DNA from: an uncultured Opitutia bacterium
GTDB lineage: Bacteria; Verrucomicrobiota; Verrucomicrobiia; Opitutales; Opitutaceae
NCBI GenBank assembly: GCA_903840415.1
Contig: CAIMFY010000109.1
Coordinates: 1 to 64,000 of the forward strand
Length of the DNA: 64,000 nucleotides
Reading direction: 5' to 3'
Shown: positions 35,447 to 44,576 of the stretch, piece by piece
Layout: each line of letters starts with the position of its first letter
How positions within the stretch are numbered: the first letter of the stretch is position 1
Program-made: the position numbers and the translations under genes
Notes under the pieces: model-generated
What the model was told of the DNA's origin: nothing
Databases searched by the model: none
The model's input: only the letters and a program-made list of their open reading frames with translations

Positions 35447-37660
35447 ATGTTCACACCGTTTCGTTCGTTGAAAATTATCTCCCTTGCCGCCCTCGCGCTC
35501 ATCCCGGCTGCGCTCGTCGCCGCACCGCGCACCGCAGTCAACCTCAACGCCGACTGGCGCTTTCATTTCGGCGAAACGCCCGGAGCAGAAGCCGCCTCGT
35601 TGGATGTCTCGTCGTGGACGTCGGTCGACACACCGCACACGTGGAACGCGTTCGACGGTCAGGACGGTATCAAGGTCAAGACGGCTGAATTCGCGCTCAT
35701 GAAGGGCGACTACGCCCGCGGCTCCGGCTGGTATCGCCGCACGATCAAGTCCGACGCCGCCTGGGCCGGCCGGCAGGTTTATCTCCAATTCGACGGGGCG
35801 AATCGCCGCGCCGATGTTTTTCTCAACGGTCAGCTCGTCGGCACGCACCTCGGCGGCAACGCCCGCTTCCGGTTCAACGTCACCCGCGCGCTCCGGCCCG
35901 ACGGCGACAACCTCCTCGCCGTCCGCGTTAACAACGAGGACAACGGCATTCTCCCGCACTCCGCCGACTTCACGTTTTTCGGCGGCCTCTACCGCGACGT
36001 GTCGCTGCTCGTCACCGACGCCGTGCAAATCGAGACGATGGATTATGCGTCGCCCGGTGTTTACCTCGCGCAAACCAGCGTCACGGACCAGCGCGCCGAA
36101 GTCAGCGCCCGCGTGAAACTCGCCAATCACGATACGAAATCCACCGCCGTTTCCGTTCGCGTCGCTCTCGTTGACGCCACCGGCAAGGTCGTCCTCGAAG
36201 CCAGCGCGCCCGCTGCTCTCGTCGCCAACGGCGCCGGCGAAGTCACCGTTCCCCTCGTGCTCGCGTCGCCGCATCTCTGGAATGGCCGCGCCGATCCCTA
36301 TCTCTACACCGTGCGCGCCGAAGTGAGCGTCGGCGGCGTCGTGCGCGATGCCGTCGAGCAACCGCTCGGCCTCCGCTTTTTCCGCGTCGATCCGGCGCAG
36401 GGATTTTTTCTCAACGGCAAGTATCTCGATCTCCATGGCGTGAGCCGCCATCAGGACCGTCTCGACAAAGGTTGGGCCATAAGCGCCGACGACGATCGCG
36501 AGGACATGGCGTTGATCGCGGAAATGGGATGCACAGCGATCCGCGTCGCGCACTATCAGCAGTCGCCGCTCTGGTATCGGCTGGCTGACGAGCGCGGCCT
36601 CGCGCTTTGGGCCGAGATCGCGTTTGTCGATGAAGGCGTGCCGACCGAGGTGTTTTTCAACAACGCGCTCGATCAGATGCGCGAGCTCATCCGGCAAAAT
36701 TACAACCACCCCGCGATCTTTTTCTGGGGCTGCGGCAACGAAAACGGCGATCTCGGCCGGCCGTTCGTTGAAGGCATCGCGAAATATGGGCCGATATCGG
36801 AACGGCAGATTCAGGCGCTCCACGCCCTCGCCAAGGTCGAGGATCCCACGCGCCTCACGACCTACGCTTCCTATCACTCGGAGAAGGACGTGAACTTCGC
36901 CATCCCCGGCCAGCCGGCCATCAGCTACAAGGGCGAACCACAGCGTTGGTATACCGACGTGACTGCGTTCAACAAATACTACGGCTGGTATTATGGCGAG
37001 CCGGAGGACAACGCGGAATTTTTCGACAGCGTCCACACGCGTAATCCCGCGCAGAGCGTCGGCGTCAGCGAATATGGCGCCGGTGGCTGCATCACGCAGC
37101 ACGAGGTGGCGAACTACGGCGGTGCCGGCTACCAGCGCACGCCGATGGAGGGCAGGCGCCTGGTGGCCTTTGCGAAGCAGCATCCCGAGGAATATCAATC
37201 CTACTACCACGAGGGTGCATGGAAAGTGCTGGCGGCGCGGCCCTACGTCTGGGGCAAGTTCATCTGGAACATGTTCGACTTCGCCTCCGATGGCCGCGAC
37301 GAGGGCGATCATCCGGGCCGCAACGACAAGGGACTCGTCACCTTCGATCGCAAGACACGCAAGGATGCGTTTTATTTCTACAAGGCCAACTGGAGCGCCG
37401 AGCCGGTCTTGCACATCGCGAGCCGCCGTTTCACTCCGCGCACCGACTCGTTGACCGAGGTGAAAATTTACTCCAACGCGGTCGAGGTCGAGTTGTTCGT
37501 GAATGATTCATCGCTCGGCAAAAAAAACGTCGGCCCCGACCGAATCGTCCGTTGGCCGGGCGTAAAGCTTTCCGCCGGCGACAACAAAATCCGTGTCTCG
37601 GCGGGCGCCTCGCTCTCCGACGAATGCACTTGGACCCTTAAGGCGGCGTCCGCGCCGTGA
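35447..37660 (+). CDS. GH2 family beta-galactosidase-like glycosidase
   Basis: The 737-residue secreted enzyme has a signal peptide (LAALALIPAALVAA). The sugar-binding jelly roll (LNADWRFHFGETPGAEAA through SGWYRRTI) comes first, then an immunoglobulin-like domain and the TIM barrel. Catalytic residues are in place: acid/base Glu432 in NHPAIFFWGCGNEN and nucleophile Glu542 in GVSEYGAGG. GH2 also contains glucuronidases and mannosidases, so galactosidase is the likeliest but not certain activity. Start 35447 follows CCCTTATCCCC, without a Shine-Dalgarno; an earlier in-frame codon lies inside the terminator. Confidence 0.9.
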   Translation: MFTPFRSLKIISLAALALIPAALVAAPRTAVNLNADWRFHFGETPGAEAASLDVSSWTSVDTPHTWNAFDGQDGIKVKTAEFALMKGDYARGSGWYRRTIKSDAAWAGRQVYLQFDGANRRADVFLNGQLVGTHLGGNARFRFNVTRALRPDGDNLLAVRVNNEDNGILPHSADFTFFGGLYRDVSLLVTDAVQIETMDYASPGVYLAQTSVTDQRAEVSARVKLANHDTKSTAVSVRVALVDATGKVVLEASAPAALVANGAGEVTVPLVLASPHLWNGRADPYLYTVRAEVSVGGVVRDAVEQPLGLRFFRVDPAQGFFLNGKYLDLHGVSRHQDRLDKGWAISADDDREDMALIAEMGCTAIRVAHYQQSPLWYRLADERGLALWAEIAFVDEGVPTEVFFNNALDQMRELIRQNYNHPAIFFWGCGNENGDLGRPFVEGIAKYGPISERQIQALHALAKVEDPTRLTTYASYHSEKDVNFAIPGQPAISYKGEPQRWYTDVTAFNKYYGWYYGEPEDNAEFFDSVHTRNPAQSVGVSEYGAGGCITQHEVANYGGAGYQRTPMEGRRLVAFAKQHPEEYQSYYHEGAWKVLAARPYVWGKFIWNMFDFASDGRDEGDHPGRNDKGLVTFDRKTRKDAFYFYKANWSAEPVLHIASRRFTPRTDSLTEVKIYSNAVEVELFVNDSSLGKKNVGPDRIVRWPGVKLSAGDNKIRVSAGASLSDECTWTLKAASAP

Positions 37661-37851
37661 GGACGGGGGCTGGCGTTGAAGAGCGAGTCTGCCCCGCATC
37701 AAACGCCGGCCATTGCACCTTCACTCGGAGAACCAGTCATTTTTAGAGTGTTACCCACCTGATAAAACCTATCGTCAAGCATCTCGAAGCGCACTGCCGG
37801 CCGGCATTTCGTCCCCGCCTCCTGAGTTCATTTTTCAACCCCGCCAACCCC

Positions 37852-40035
37852 ATGCGATCTGCCTCATTATCCAATCTGTTCTCGCTCCTGGTTTTGTCCC
37901 TCGTTCGTCATGCGCCCAGGATTTTCCTGCTCGCGGCCTCGCTCGACCTCGCGGTCGCGGCCGATCCCGCCATCGGCGCGAGGTCCAAGGCTGTGCTCAC
38001 CGTTGACGGGAAAAAATTCAAGGACGCCAACGGCAACGGCACACTCGACCCCTACGAGGATTGGCGCCTGCCGGTGGAGTCGCGCGTGGCCGATCTCGTC
38101 GGACGCATGACGCTCGAGGAGAAAGCCGGCATGATGTTGATCGACAGCCTGAGTGCCGGCGTGGGCGGACAAGTGCCGGAGGCCGCGACCGACTTCATCA
38201 AGAAGCAGAACATGACGCGTTTCATTTTGCGCAATGTGGTCACGGCCAAGCCTGACGGCCGGGCGGGTCGGGGCTTCGGCGGCGCGCAGGTCACCCCCAA
38301 GGAAGCCGCTCAGTTTACCAACGCGATTCAGGAGATGGCCGAGGCCTCGCGCTTGGGCATTCCGGCGCTCTTCAAATCGAACGCGCGCAATCACTATGAG
38401 CGGCAGGCCCGCGGCGGCATCAACGAAGCCGCCGGCTCGTTCTCCGAGTGGCCAAAGGAAGCAGGCTTGGCAGCGACGCGCGACATGGCCGTCATCCGCA
38501 GTTTCACTGAAGCCATGGGCGCGGAATGGAACGCGATCGGACTGCGCGCCGCCTACGCCTACATGGCCGATCTCACGACGGAGCCGCGCTGGTTTCGCGG
38601 GCACGAGACGTTTACGGAGGATGCCGATCTTGCGGCCGAGATCATACGCACGCTCGTGATCGGGTTGCAGGGCGGGCCGGTGAGCCGTGAGACCAAAGTC
38701 GCACTCACGATCAAACATTTCCCGGGCGGCGGACCCCAGGAACTGGGCCTCGATCCGCACTACACGTTCGGCAAAAACCAAGTTTACCCGGCGGGCCGGT
38801 TCGCCGACCACCTCAAGCCGTTCAAGGCCGCGATTGATGCGGGCGTTTCCTCGATCATGCCTTATTACGGTGTGCCGATCAGCCTGACCTACGAGGGTGT
38901 CACCTACGATCAGATCGGCATGGCGTTCTCGAAGCAAATCGTGACCGACCTGCTGCGCGGCAAGCTTGGTTTTCAGGGTTACGTGAATTCCGACACGGGC
39001 GTCATCACTTCTCGGGCGTGGGGGCTGGAAAACAAAACGATCCCCGAACGCGTCGCGACAGCCGTCAACGCGGGCACCGATGTGCTTTCCGGTTTCAACA
39101 CCAACAAGATGATTGTTGATCTCGTGAACTCCGGATTAGTCACGCCGGAGCGCGTCGATACCGCGGCCCGGCGCCTCCTGCGTGAGCAGTTTGCGCTGGG
39201 GTTGTTCGAAAATCCCTACGTCGATGCGGAGCGGGCGGACAGCATCGTCGGCCGGGCCGACTTCCGCGCCAACGCCATGAATGCGCAGCGCAAATCGATC
39301 GTGCTGCTGAAGAATGACGATCACGCGCTTCCGCTGGCCGCGCCGACCGCGGCGAAACCGATCAAGCTCTACACGCTCGGGCTCAGCGCCACGGTCGTCG
39401 CGGATCCGGTTTATGGTGGCTACGCCGTCACTGCGGGCGATCGCTCGGAGGCCAATAAGCAGACGCGCGTTCCCGTCCCGGCTGGCACCGATCGCGCGAT
39501 TATTCGCGTAGAGGTCTCCAACCCGCGATCCGCGACGAGTGCTTATCGCAGCGAAGACCCCGCCACGGGCGGTCAAATCAACCCCGCCACGGGCAAGGCG
39601 TGGGGCGCGGAGGATCCGGGCAAATTGGACAACGGCATCATGTTTGGCGGCGCGATGCCATTCGAGGCCGGCATGCTTTCGTTCAGCCAGATGGCGACGG
39701 CGAAATCGTGGGAGATTTCTCCGTCACTCGCGGACATCCAGGCGACGATCGCCGAAATCGGCGACGCGCAGAAGGTGATCCTCGCGATCTATTTCCGGCA
39801 ACCGTATGTGATCGACGAGGCGAGTGGACTGCGAAAAATCGGGGCGATCGTTGCGACCTTCGGGGTGAGTGACAGCGCGCTGATGGACGTGCTAACGGGC
39901 AAGTTTGGGCCGCAGGGCAAGCTGCCGTTCGCGCTTGCCAGCAATATCGAAGCGGTGGTCGCCAACGATCCCGACGCGCCGGGCTATCCCGCGAAGGACA
40001 CGCTTTATCTCTTCGGCTTCGGCCTCAGCTACTGA
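37852..40035 (+). CDS. GH3 family beta-glycosidase, secreted
   Basis: The 727-residue enzyme has a signal peptide of about 37 residues. An EF-hand-like loop DANGNGTLDPYE (residues 58-69) leads into the (beta/alpha)8 domain. Markers are MTLEEKAGMMLIDS, the KH in TIKHFPGGG (288-289) and the nucleophile Asp381 in YVNSDTGVI (SDTG where most have SDWG). The alpha/beta sandwich domain begins near RKSIVLLKNDDHALPL. The final FGFGLSY is typical of GH3 ends. It presumably hydrolyses oligosaccharides with the GH2 enzyme upstream (191 nt). The start follows CGCCAACCCC without Shine-Dalgarno. Confidence 0.92.
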   Translation: MRSASLSNLFSLLVLSLVRHAPRIFLLAASLDLAVAADPAIGARSKAVLTVDGKKFKDANGNGTLDPYEDWRLPVESRVADLVGRMTLEEKAGMMLIDSLSAGVGGQVPEAATDFIKKQNMTRFILRNVVTAKPDGRAGRGFGGAQVTPKEAAQFTNAIQEMAEASRLGIPALFKSNARNHYERQARGGINEAAGSFSEWPKEAGLAATRDMAVIRSFTEAMGAEWNAIGLRAAYAYMADLTTEPRWFRGHETFTEDADLAAEIIRTLVIGLQGGPVSRETKVALTIKHFPGGGPQELGLDPHYTFGKNQVYPAGRFADHLKPFKAAIDAGVSSIMPYYGVPISLTYEGVTYDQIGMAFSKQIVTDLLRGKLGFQGYVNSDTGVITSRAWGLENKTIPERVATAVNAGTDVLSGFNTNKMIVDLVNSGLVTPERVDTAARRLLREQFALGLFENPYVDAERADSIVGRADFRANAMNAQRKSIVLLKNDDHALPLAAPTAAKPIKLYTLGLSATVVADPVYGGYAVTAGDRSEANKQTRVPVPAGTDRAIIRVEVSNPRSATSAYRSEDPATGGQINPATGKAWGAEDPGKLDNGIMFGGAMPFEAGMLSFSQMATAKSWEISPSLADIQATIAEIGDAQKVILAIYFRQPYVIDEASGLRKIGAIVATFGVSDSALMDVLTGKFGPQGKLPFALASNIEAVVANDPDAPGYPAKDTLYLFGFGLSY

Positions 40036-40060
40036 GGCCGAAGCGGGAACACGGAACGCG

Positions 40061-41914
40061 CTAGGCGGCCGGCAGGTGTTTCGCCAGCACGCCGCAGAGC
40101 AGTTCGAAGCGCACCGGTTTGCTGAGGAAATCGTTCATGCCGGCGGCGAGGCAGTTCTCGCGCACCTGCGTGCTCGCGTTGGCCGTAAGTGCGATGATGA
40201 TGAGTTTTTTCTCGCCGAGCTGCGTCCGGATTTGGCGCGTGGCCTCCAGTCCGTCGATACCGGGAAGCTGGCAATCCATCAGCACCAAATCCCACTCCTG
40301 ACCGGTGGCGGCGGTGATCGCGGCCTCACCGTCCTCGGCGAACGTGCAGGTGATGCCGATTTTTTTCAGGAAGAGGTCGATTACTTGACGGTTCACGGAG
40401 TCGTCCTCGACCACGAGCACCCGTCCGCTGAGTGAAGGCGTGACAAACTTCGGCGCGTCGGTGGGGTTAGCCGCCGCCGAGGAGGCATCGGGTAGCGGGC
40501 AGGGTAGGACGAGCTGAAATTTCGAGCCGCGGCCCGGGTTGCTCTGCACCTGGATGATGCCGCCCATCGCCTGCGCCAGCCGCATCGAGATGACGAGGCC
40601 GAGACCGGTGCCGCCGTAGCGGCGGTTCATCGAACTGTCGGCCTGCGTGAAGGGTTTGAACAGCCGGCTGAGCGCCGCCGAGTCGATGCCGATGCCGGTG
40701 TCGGTGACGACGAAATGCAGGGTCGCTTTGGTCTCCGAGCGTTCGACGCAATTAACAGCGAGCTCGACCTTCCCCTTTTCGGTAAACTTGATCGCGTTGC
40801 CGATCAGGTTGACGAGGATTTGGCGAATGCGCCCGGAGTCGGCGATAATCACGCCGGGGAGATTTTCGCCGAGTTTGAGTTCGAGGTTCAGCCCCTTGTC
40901 GCGGGCGCGGGCGTGCAGCAGATCGACGACGCTCTTCGTGACGGTCGCGGGTGGAAACGGTGCGCGCTCAAGTTCGAGCCGGCCGGCCTCAATCTTGGAG
41001 AAATCGAGGACATCGTTGAGGAGCAGCAGGAGCGATTCGGCGGAGTCGGAAGCGGTCTTCAAGTAACTGCGCTGTTCGGGCGAAAGTTCCGTATCGCGCA
41101 CGACGCGAAGCATTCCGAGCACACCGTTCATCGGCGTGCGAATCTCGTGGCTGATGGTCGCGATGAAATCGTCCTTGGCGTGGTTGGCGGCCTCGGCTTT
41201 TTGGGTGGCCTCCTCCAGCTCTTTTTCGCGGTTGACGCGGCGACTGTTTTCGGCGGCGAGCTCCTCGGCGAGCGCCTCGCGCTCGAAGCGTATCACAAGC
41301 GCGGCAGACAGTGTGCGATGGCTGCGGAGGTTGGTGAAACTAGTGAAGAAAACGTAGATCGCCACGCACGTGCCAAGGGATGCGCCGAACAGATCGCCGT
41401 CGGCAAAAAACCGCAGGGACATTGGCAGCATCAGCACGAGCACGTAGATCAGGTTGCCCTTGCGCATCGGCAGCAGTGCGCGCGCGGAGGCCGTGGCGAT
41501 GCCGGCGAGGACGAGGATGTGCGCCGTGCGATAGGGCGCGCGACTGAGAATCGGGAAAATCCACACCAGCGCGCCGAAGGCGAGGGCGAGGAGCGAACTC
41601 ACGATGATGAAGCGCAAGCCCCACTGCGGGCTGAGCGCGGGGCCGGGATTGGCGCGATGAAACGCATAGGACAATCCGGCTTGCGCCGCGGTCACCACCG
41701 CGACGAGCCCGAACCAGACCCAGACCGCGGGGCTGACGCCGAGCACGCTCAGAACCACGGTATAAATCAGCGCCGTCAGGGCGGCGATGCCCGCGGTGCC
41801 GTTGAGCTCACGATAGGCCATCCGCACAAACTCGATGCGCACTTTCATCTCAATGGGATGATCGCGCGAGCGGATTGGGATGGCGGCGGACGTGGGCTGG
41901 GCGAGATCGGGCAT
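40061..41914 (-). CDS. Hybrid histidine kinase A (membrane sensor, HisKA, HATPase, receiver)
   Basis: The 617-residue protein has six or so hydrophobic helices (about 40-195) with only short loops, then a coiled coil. HisKA follows with His256 in [12 protein letters not shown], then HATPase_c ([16 protein letters not shown], then VVTDTGIGI and [19 protein letters not shown]) and a C-terminal receiver with Asp547 in [13 protein letters not shown]. It is clearly paralogous to the kinase at 41981-43891 in every domain, membrane part included. It lies 66 nt downstream of that gene on the same strand. No phosphotransfer protein is nearby, so the output is unknown. Confidence 0.93.
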   Translation of the reverse strand: MPDLAQPTSAAIPIRSRDHPIEMKVRIEFVRMAYRELNGTAGIAALTALIYTVVLSVLGVSPAVWVWFGLVAVVTAAQAGLSYAFHRANPGPALSPQWGLRFIIVSSLLALAFGALVWIFPILSRAPYRTAHILVLAGIATASARALLPMRKGNLIYVLVLMLPMSLRFFADGDLFGASLGTCVAIYVFFTSFTNLRSHRTLSAALVIRFEREALAEELAAENSRRVNREKELEEATQKAEAANHAKDDFIATISHEIRTPMNGVLGMLRVVRDTELSPEQRSYLKTASDSAESLLLLLNDVLDFSKIEAGRLELERAPFPPATVTKSVVDLLHARARDKGLNLELKLGENLPGVIIADSGRIRQILVNLIGNAIKFTEKGKVELAVNCVERSETKATLHFVVTDTGIGIDSAALSRLFKPFTQADSSMNRRYGGTGLGLVISMRLAQAMGGIIQVQSNPGRGSKFQLVLPCPLPDASSAAANPTDAPKFVTPSLSGRVLVVEDDSVNRQVIDLFLKKIGITCTFAEDGEAAITAATGQEWDLVLMDCQLPGIDGLEATRQIRTQLGEKKLIIIALTANASTQVRENCLAAGMNDFLSKPVRFELLCGVLAKHLPAA

Positions 41915-41980
41915 AATCAGAAATCGGACACTGGAAGAAAAAGGGATCGGCTGACGAAGGCGAGCGCAGGTTGGCGCGGG

Positions 41981-43891
41981 TTAGTTTTCGGCCGGGCCGT
42001 CGGAGCGCGCCGCGAACCATTTTTCCATGGTGGCGGCGAGCAGTTCGCGGCGCACGGGTTTGGTGAGGAAATCGTCCATGCCAGCCGCGAGGCACGCCGT
42101 GCGGTCCGTGGTGCTGGCGTTGGCCGTGAGCGCGATGATGGGGAGCGCGCGCCCGGCGAGTTTTTCGCGGATACGACGGGTGGCTTCCAGTCCGTCAAGC
42201 CCGGGCAGATGGCAGTCCATCAGAATGGCATTCCAACTGGTAGTGGTCGCAGCTTGCACGGCATCGAAACCATCTTCGACGAATGTGATTTCGAGGCCCA
42301 TCTGTTTCAGAAAATGTCCGATAACGCGCTGGTTGATCCGATCGTCTTCGACGACGAGCACCCGGCCGCGGAGCGTCGGGGCGACGTAGCGCGCATCGTT
42401 TTCTGCGGGGCGGCGCGTGGGGTCGTCGTCGGGGAGGCGCGCGAGCTGCAGGGTAAAGGTAAACTTCGAGCCATGGCCGACGGCGCTCTCGACGGTGATT
42501 TTGCCGCCCATCGCCTCGGCGAGTTTTTGCGAGATGGCGAGGCCGAGCCCGCTGCCGCCAAAGCGGCGGCTCATCGAGCTGTCCGCCTGACTGAAGACAG
42601 TGAAGATCCGCGCGACCGTTTCCGGATCCATGCCGATGCCGGTGTCGGCGACGGTGAACGTGAGCTTGGTGGTGGCGTCGTCGTGGGCGGTGCAGACGGC
42701 AGTGAGTGTCACGCGGCCGCGGTCGGTGAACTTGATCGCATTGCCGAGGAGGTTGAAGAGCACTTGGCGCAGCCGGGTGGGATCACCGAGCAGCCGGCTG
42801 GGGAGCCGGGGATCGAATTCGGCGGCGAGCTCCAGCCCTTTCGCTGTCGCGCGCGGTCGCAACAAATCGACGACACTCTTGATCGTGGCGGCGGGGGCGA
42901 AGGCGATGCGTTCGAGTTCAAGCCGGCCGGCCTCGATTTTGGAGAAGTCGAGGATGTCGTTGATGAGTTCGAGGAGCGTATCGGCCGAGCCGGCGGCCGT
43001 CTCCAGATGCTCGTGTTGGTCGGGGGTGAGCGGGCTGTCGCGGACGATGCGGAGCATGCCGAGGATGCCGTTCATCGGCGTGCGGATCTCGTGGCTCATC
43101 GTTGCGAGAAATTCGCTCTTAGCGCGGTTGGCGGCCTCGGCGCGTTCGCGGGCGGTGCGGAGTTCGTTCTCGGTGCCTTCGCGCCGCGTGATTTCCGCGC
43201 CAAGGGATTCGACGAGTTCGCCGTTTTCGAATCCGAGCCGGATCGAGCGGCGGAGCGTGCGGAGTTGCTGACGCGCGGCGACGGTCATGTAGCCGAGATA
43301 GAGCACACTCATGAGGCCGAGCGTGTAGCTGCGAGAGCCAGCATCGATCATCAGGCGGACCATCATTGGCCCGATGGAAAGATAGAGGTAGGCGACGTTG
43401 GCGGCAAAAATGGGCGCGAGCAGTCGGGCGGCCCCGGTGGTGAGGCCCGCGAGCACAAGGACGAGGAGGACGCGATAGGCGGGATCGCCGGCGGTGTAGA
43501 AAATCCATGCGGCAGCACCCCAGCTCAAACCCGTGGCGGCACTGACGGCGACGAACCCTGCAATCCACCGATTGGTGTGCCTGGGTTGGGCCGGGGAACG
43601 CAGAAAGAGCCAGCGCATCGCCAGGCGGGCAAAGTTGCACGCCACGGTTGCTGCCGTCCAGATCCACACGGTCCGGGCCGGGAACGCCGGCAGCATTTTC
43701 ACCCCCAGCAGCACGGCGACACCGACGGCAAACGGTGCGCCATAGAGCGAATCTTCGTAGGCGGTGCGCAAGAGTTCGGCACGCACGCGCAGGTCGAGCG
43801 GGCTCGTCGGCAGAGAGTTGGAAGCGGCGGAGCCCATGCGACGTTCAGGTGGTGCCAGCATGGCTCGGACAGGCGGAAACGCGAGCGCCAT
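41981..43891 (-). CDS. Hybrid histidine kinase B, paralogue of kinase A
   Basis: The 636-residue protein has the same order as kinase A. A multi-helix membrane region (about 50-205) opens with [20 protein letters not shown], parallel to [20 protein letters not shown] of A. Next come HisKA with His267 in [12 protein letters not shown], HATPase_c ([34 protein letters not shown]) and a receiver with Asp559 in [12 protein letters not shown]. Starts at 43861 or 43834 are possible alternatives. It is preceded on the same strand by two small paralogous genes. The tandem layout points to an old duplication. Confidence 0.93.
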   Translation of the reverse strand: MALAFPPVRAMLAPPERRMGSAASNSLPTSPLDLRVRAELLRTAYEDSLYGAPFAVGVAVLLGVKMLPAFPARTVWIWTAATVACNFARLAMRWLFLRSPAQPRHTNRWIAGFVAVSAATGLSWGAAAWIFYTAGDPAYRVLLVLVLAGLTTGAARLLAPIFAANVAYLYLSIGPMMVRLMIDAGSRSYTLGLMSVLYLGYMTVAARQQLRTLRRSIRLGFENGELVESLGAEITRREGTENELRTARERAEAANRAKSEFLATMSHEIRTPMNGILGMLRIVRDSPLTPDQHEHLETAAGSADTLLELINDILDFSKIEAGRLELERIAFAPAATIKSVVDLLRPRATAKGLELAAEFDPRLPSRLLGDPTRLRQVLFNLLGNAIKFTDRGRVTLTAVCTAHDDATTKLTFTVADTGIGMDPETVARIFTVFSQADSSMSRRFGGSGLGLAISQKLAEAMGGKITVESAVGHGSKFTFTLQLARLPDDDPTRRPAENDARYVAPTLRGRVLVVEDDRINQRVIGHFLKQMGLEITFVEDGFDAVQAATTTSWNAILMDCHLPGLDGLEATRRIREKLAGRALPIIALTANASTTDRTACLAAGMDDFLTKPVRRELLAATMEKWFAARSDGPAEN

Positions 43892-43915
43892 GATCCGGCG
43901 CGGCGTCGAACGATC

Positions 43916-44110
43916 TTACGAAACGAGCCGGATCGAACGCACGGCGTCGGCCGGAAATACCGTCTTCTCGATCGCCGGTGGCCGCACTACGAGCGGCGGC
44001 GCCTTGAAGACCGGCCGGTTCCACAACACGTCTTCGCGCGACAGGACGCGCACCAGAGCGGGAGGCTCGGTGGCGGCTTGCGGGCAGACAAAGGGAGGCG
44101 GCAGGTGCAT
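43916..44110 (-). CDS. Small protein, first of two paralogues upstream of the hybrid kinases
   Basis: The 64-residue product has a Pro-rich start (MHLPPPFVCPQAATEPP) and a core LVRVLSREDVLWNRPVFKAP. That core is matched by LIRVAPRTDVQWGGPIFRAP of the neighbouring small gene (44174-44374); over 47 residues about 15 are identical without a gap. Shared pattern: L-[VI]-R-V-x2-R-x-D-V-x-W-x2-P-[VI]-F-[KR]-A-P. No signal peptide or membrane segment. No family recognised. It ends 24 nt before the kinase B start and may be co-transcribed with it. The conservation between the two copies is the main evidence that both are real genes. Confidence 0.62.
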   Translation of the reverse strand: MHLPPPFVCPQAATEPPALVRVLSREDVLWNRPVFKAPPLVVRPPAIEKTVFPADAVRSIRLVS

Positions 44111-44173
44111 GGCGGGGGATTATGGACCGGGATGCGACGAAGAAGTGCCGCACAAATTTCGAAAAACAATCCG

Positions 44174-44374
44174 TTAACGGGCTATTCTGAGGTTTGAGCG
44201 AAAATTCACGAAAAACGGTGCCTCGCTGCCCGCTGGCTGCGACGTCGGCAAGGCCGGCGCCCGAAAGATCGGACCACCCCACTGGACGTCGGTGCGAGGC
44301 GCGACACGAATGAGCCCCGCGTCACGCCGGGCGGGCGCGGATTGGGAGCGAAACAGATCGAAGGGCGAGTTCAT
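44174..44374 (-). CDS. Small protein, second paralogue
   Basis: With ATG 44374 the product is 66 residues, beginning MNSPFDLFRSQSAPARRD, then the conserved core (LIRVAPRTDVQWGGPIFRAP) starting near residue 21, as in the partner protein. Earlier in-frame starts at 44404 and 44488 would lengthen it but break this equal spacing. The C-terminus (FFVNFRSNLRIAR) resembles the partner's SIRLVS end weakly. It lies 63 nt upstream of the first copy, same strand. Function unknown. Confidence 0.58.
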   Translation of the reverse strand: MNSPFDLFRSQSAPARRDAGLIRVAPRTDVQWGGPIFRAPALPTSQPAGSEAPFFVNFRSNLRIAR

Positions 44375-44576
44375 CGTGGGACGAGGAGGAACAATGGGTC
44401 TCATCGGCTCGCAGGCATGGGAGGTTGAGAAAAGTTTTCGCGGACGGTTCAGAAATATTTCCGGCTGCGAAATCGCCCCTTGCGCCACGACCGGGTCTCA
44501 GTAGAAACGGCGGACGTTTGCTTGCCCTTCCTGATTGCCGGCCGTCCGGTCAACCCCCGAATCCTATCCCCATCGA

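Noticed and set aside
35429-37414. 661-codon minus-strand frame
   Set aside because: Antisense to the GH2 gene, whose catalytic residues and signal peptide are all present.
40715-44197. Long plus-strand open frame (about 1160 codons)
   Set aside because: Antisense to the two hybrid kinases and the first small gene. It mirrors their codon pattern and has no domain of its own.
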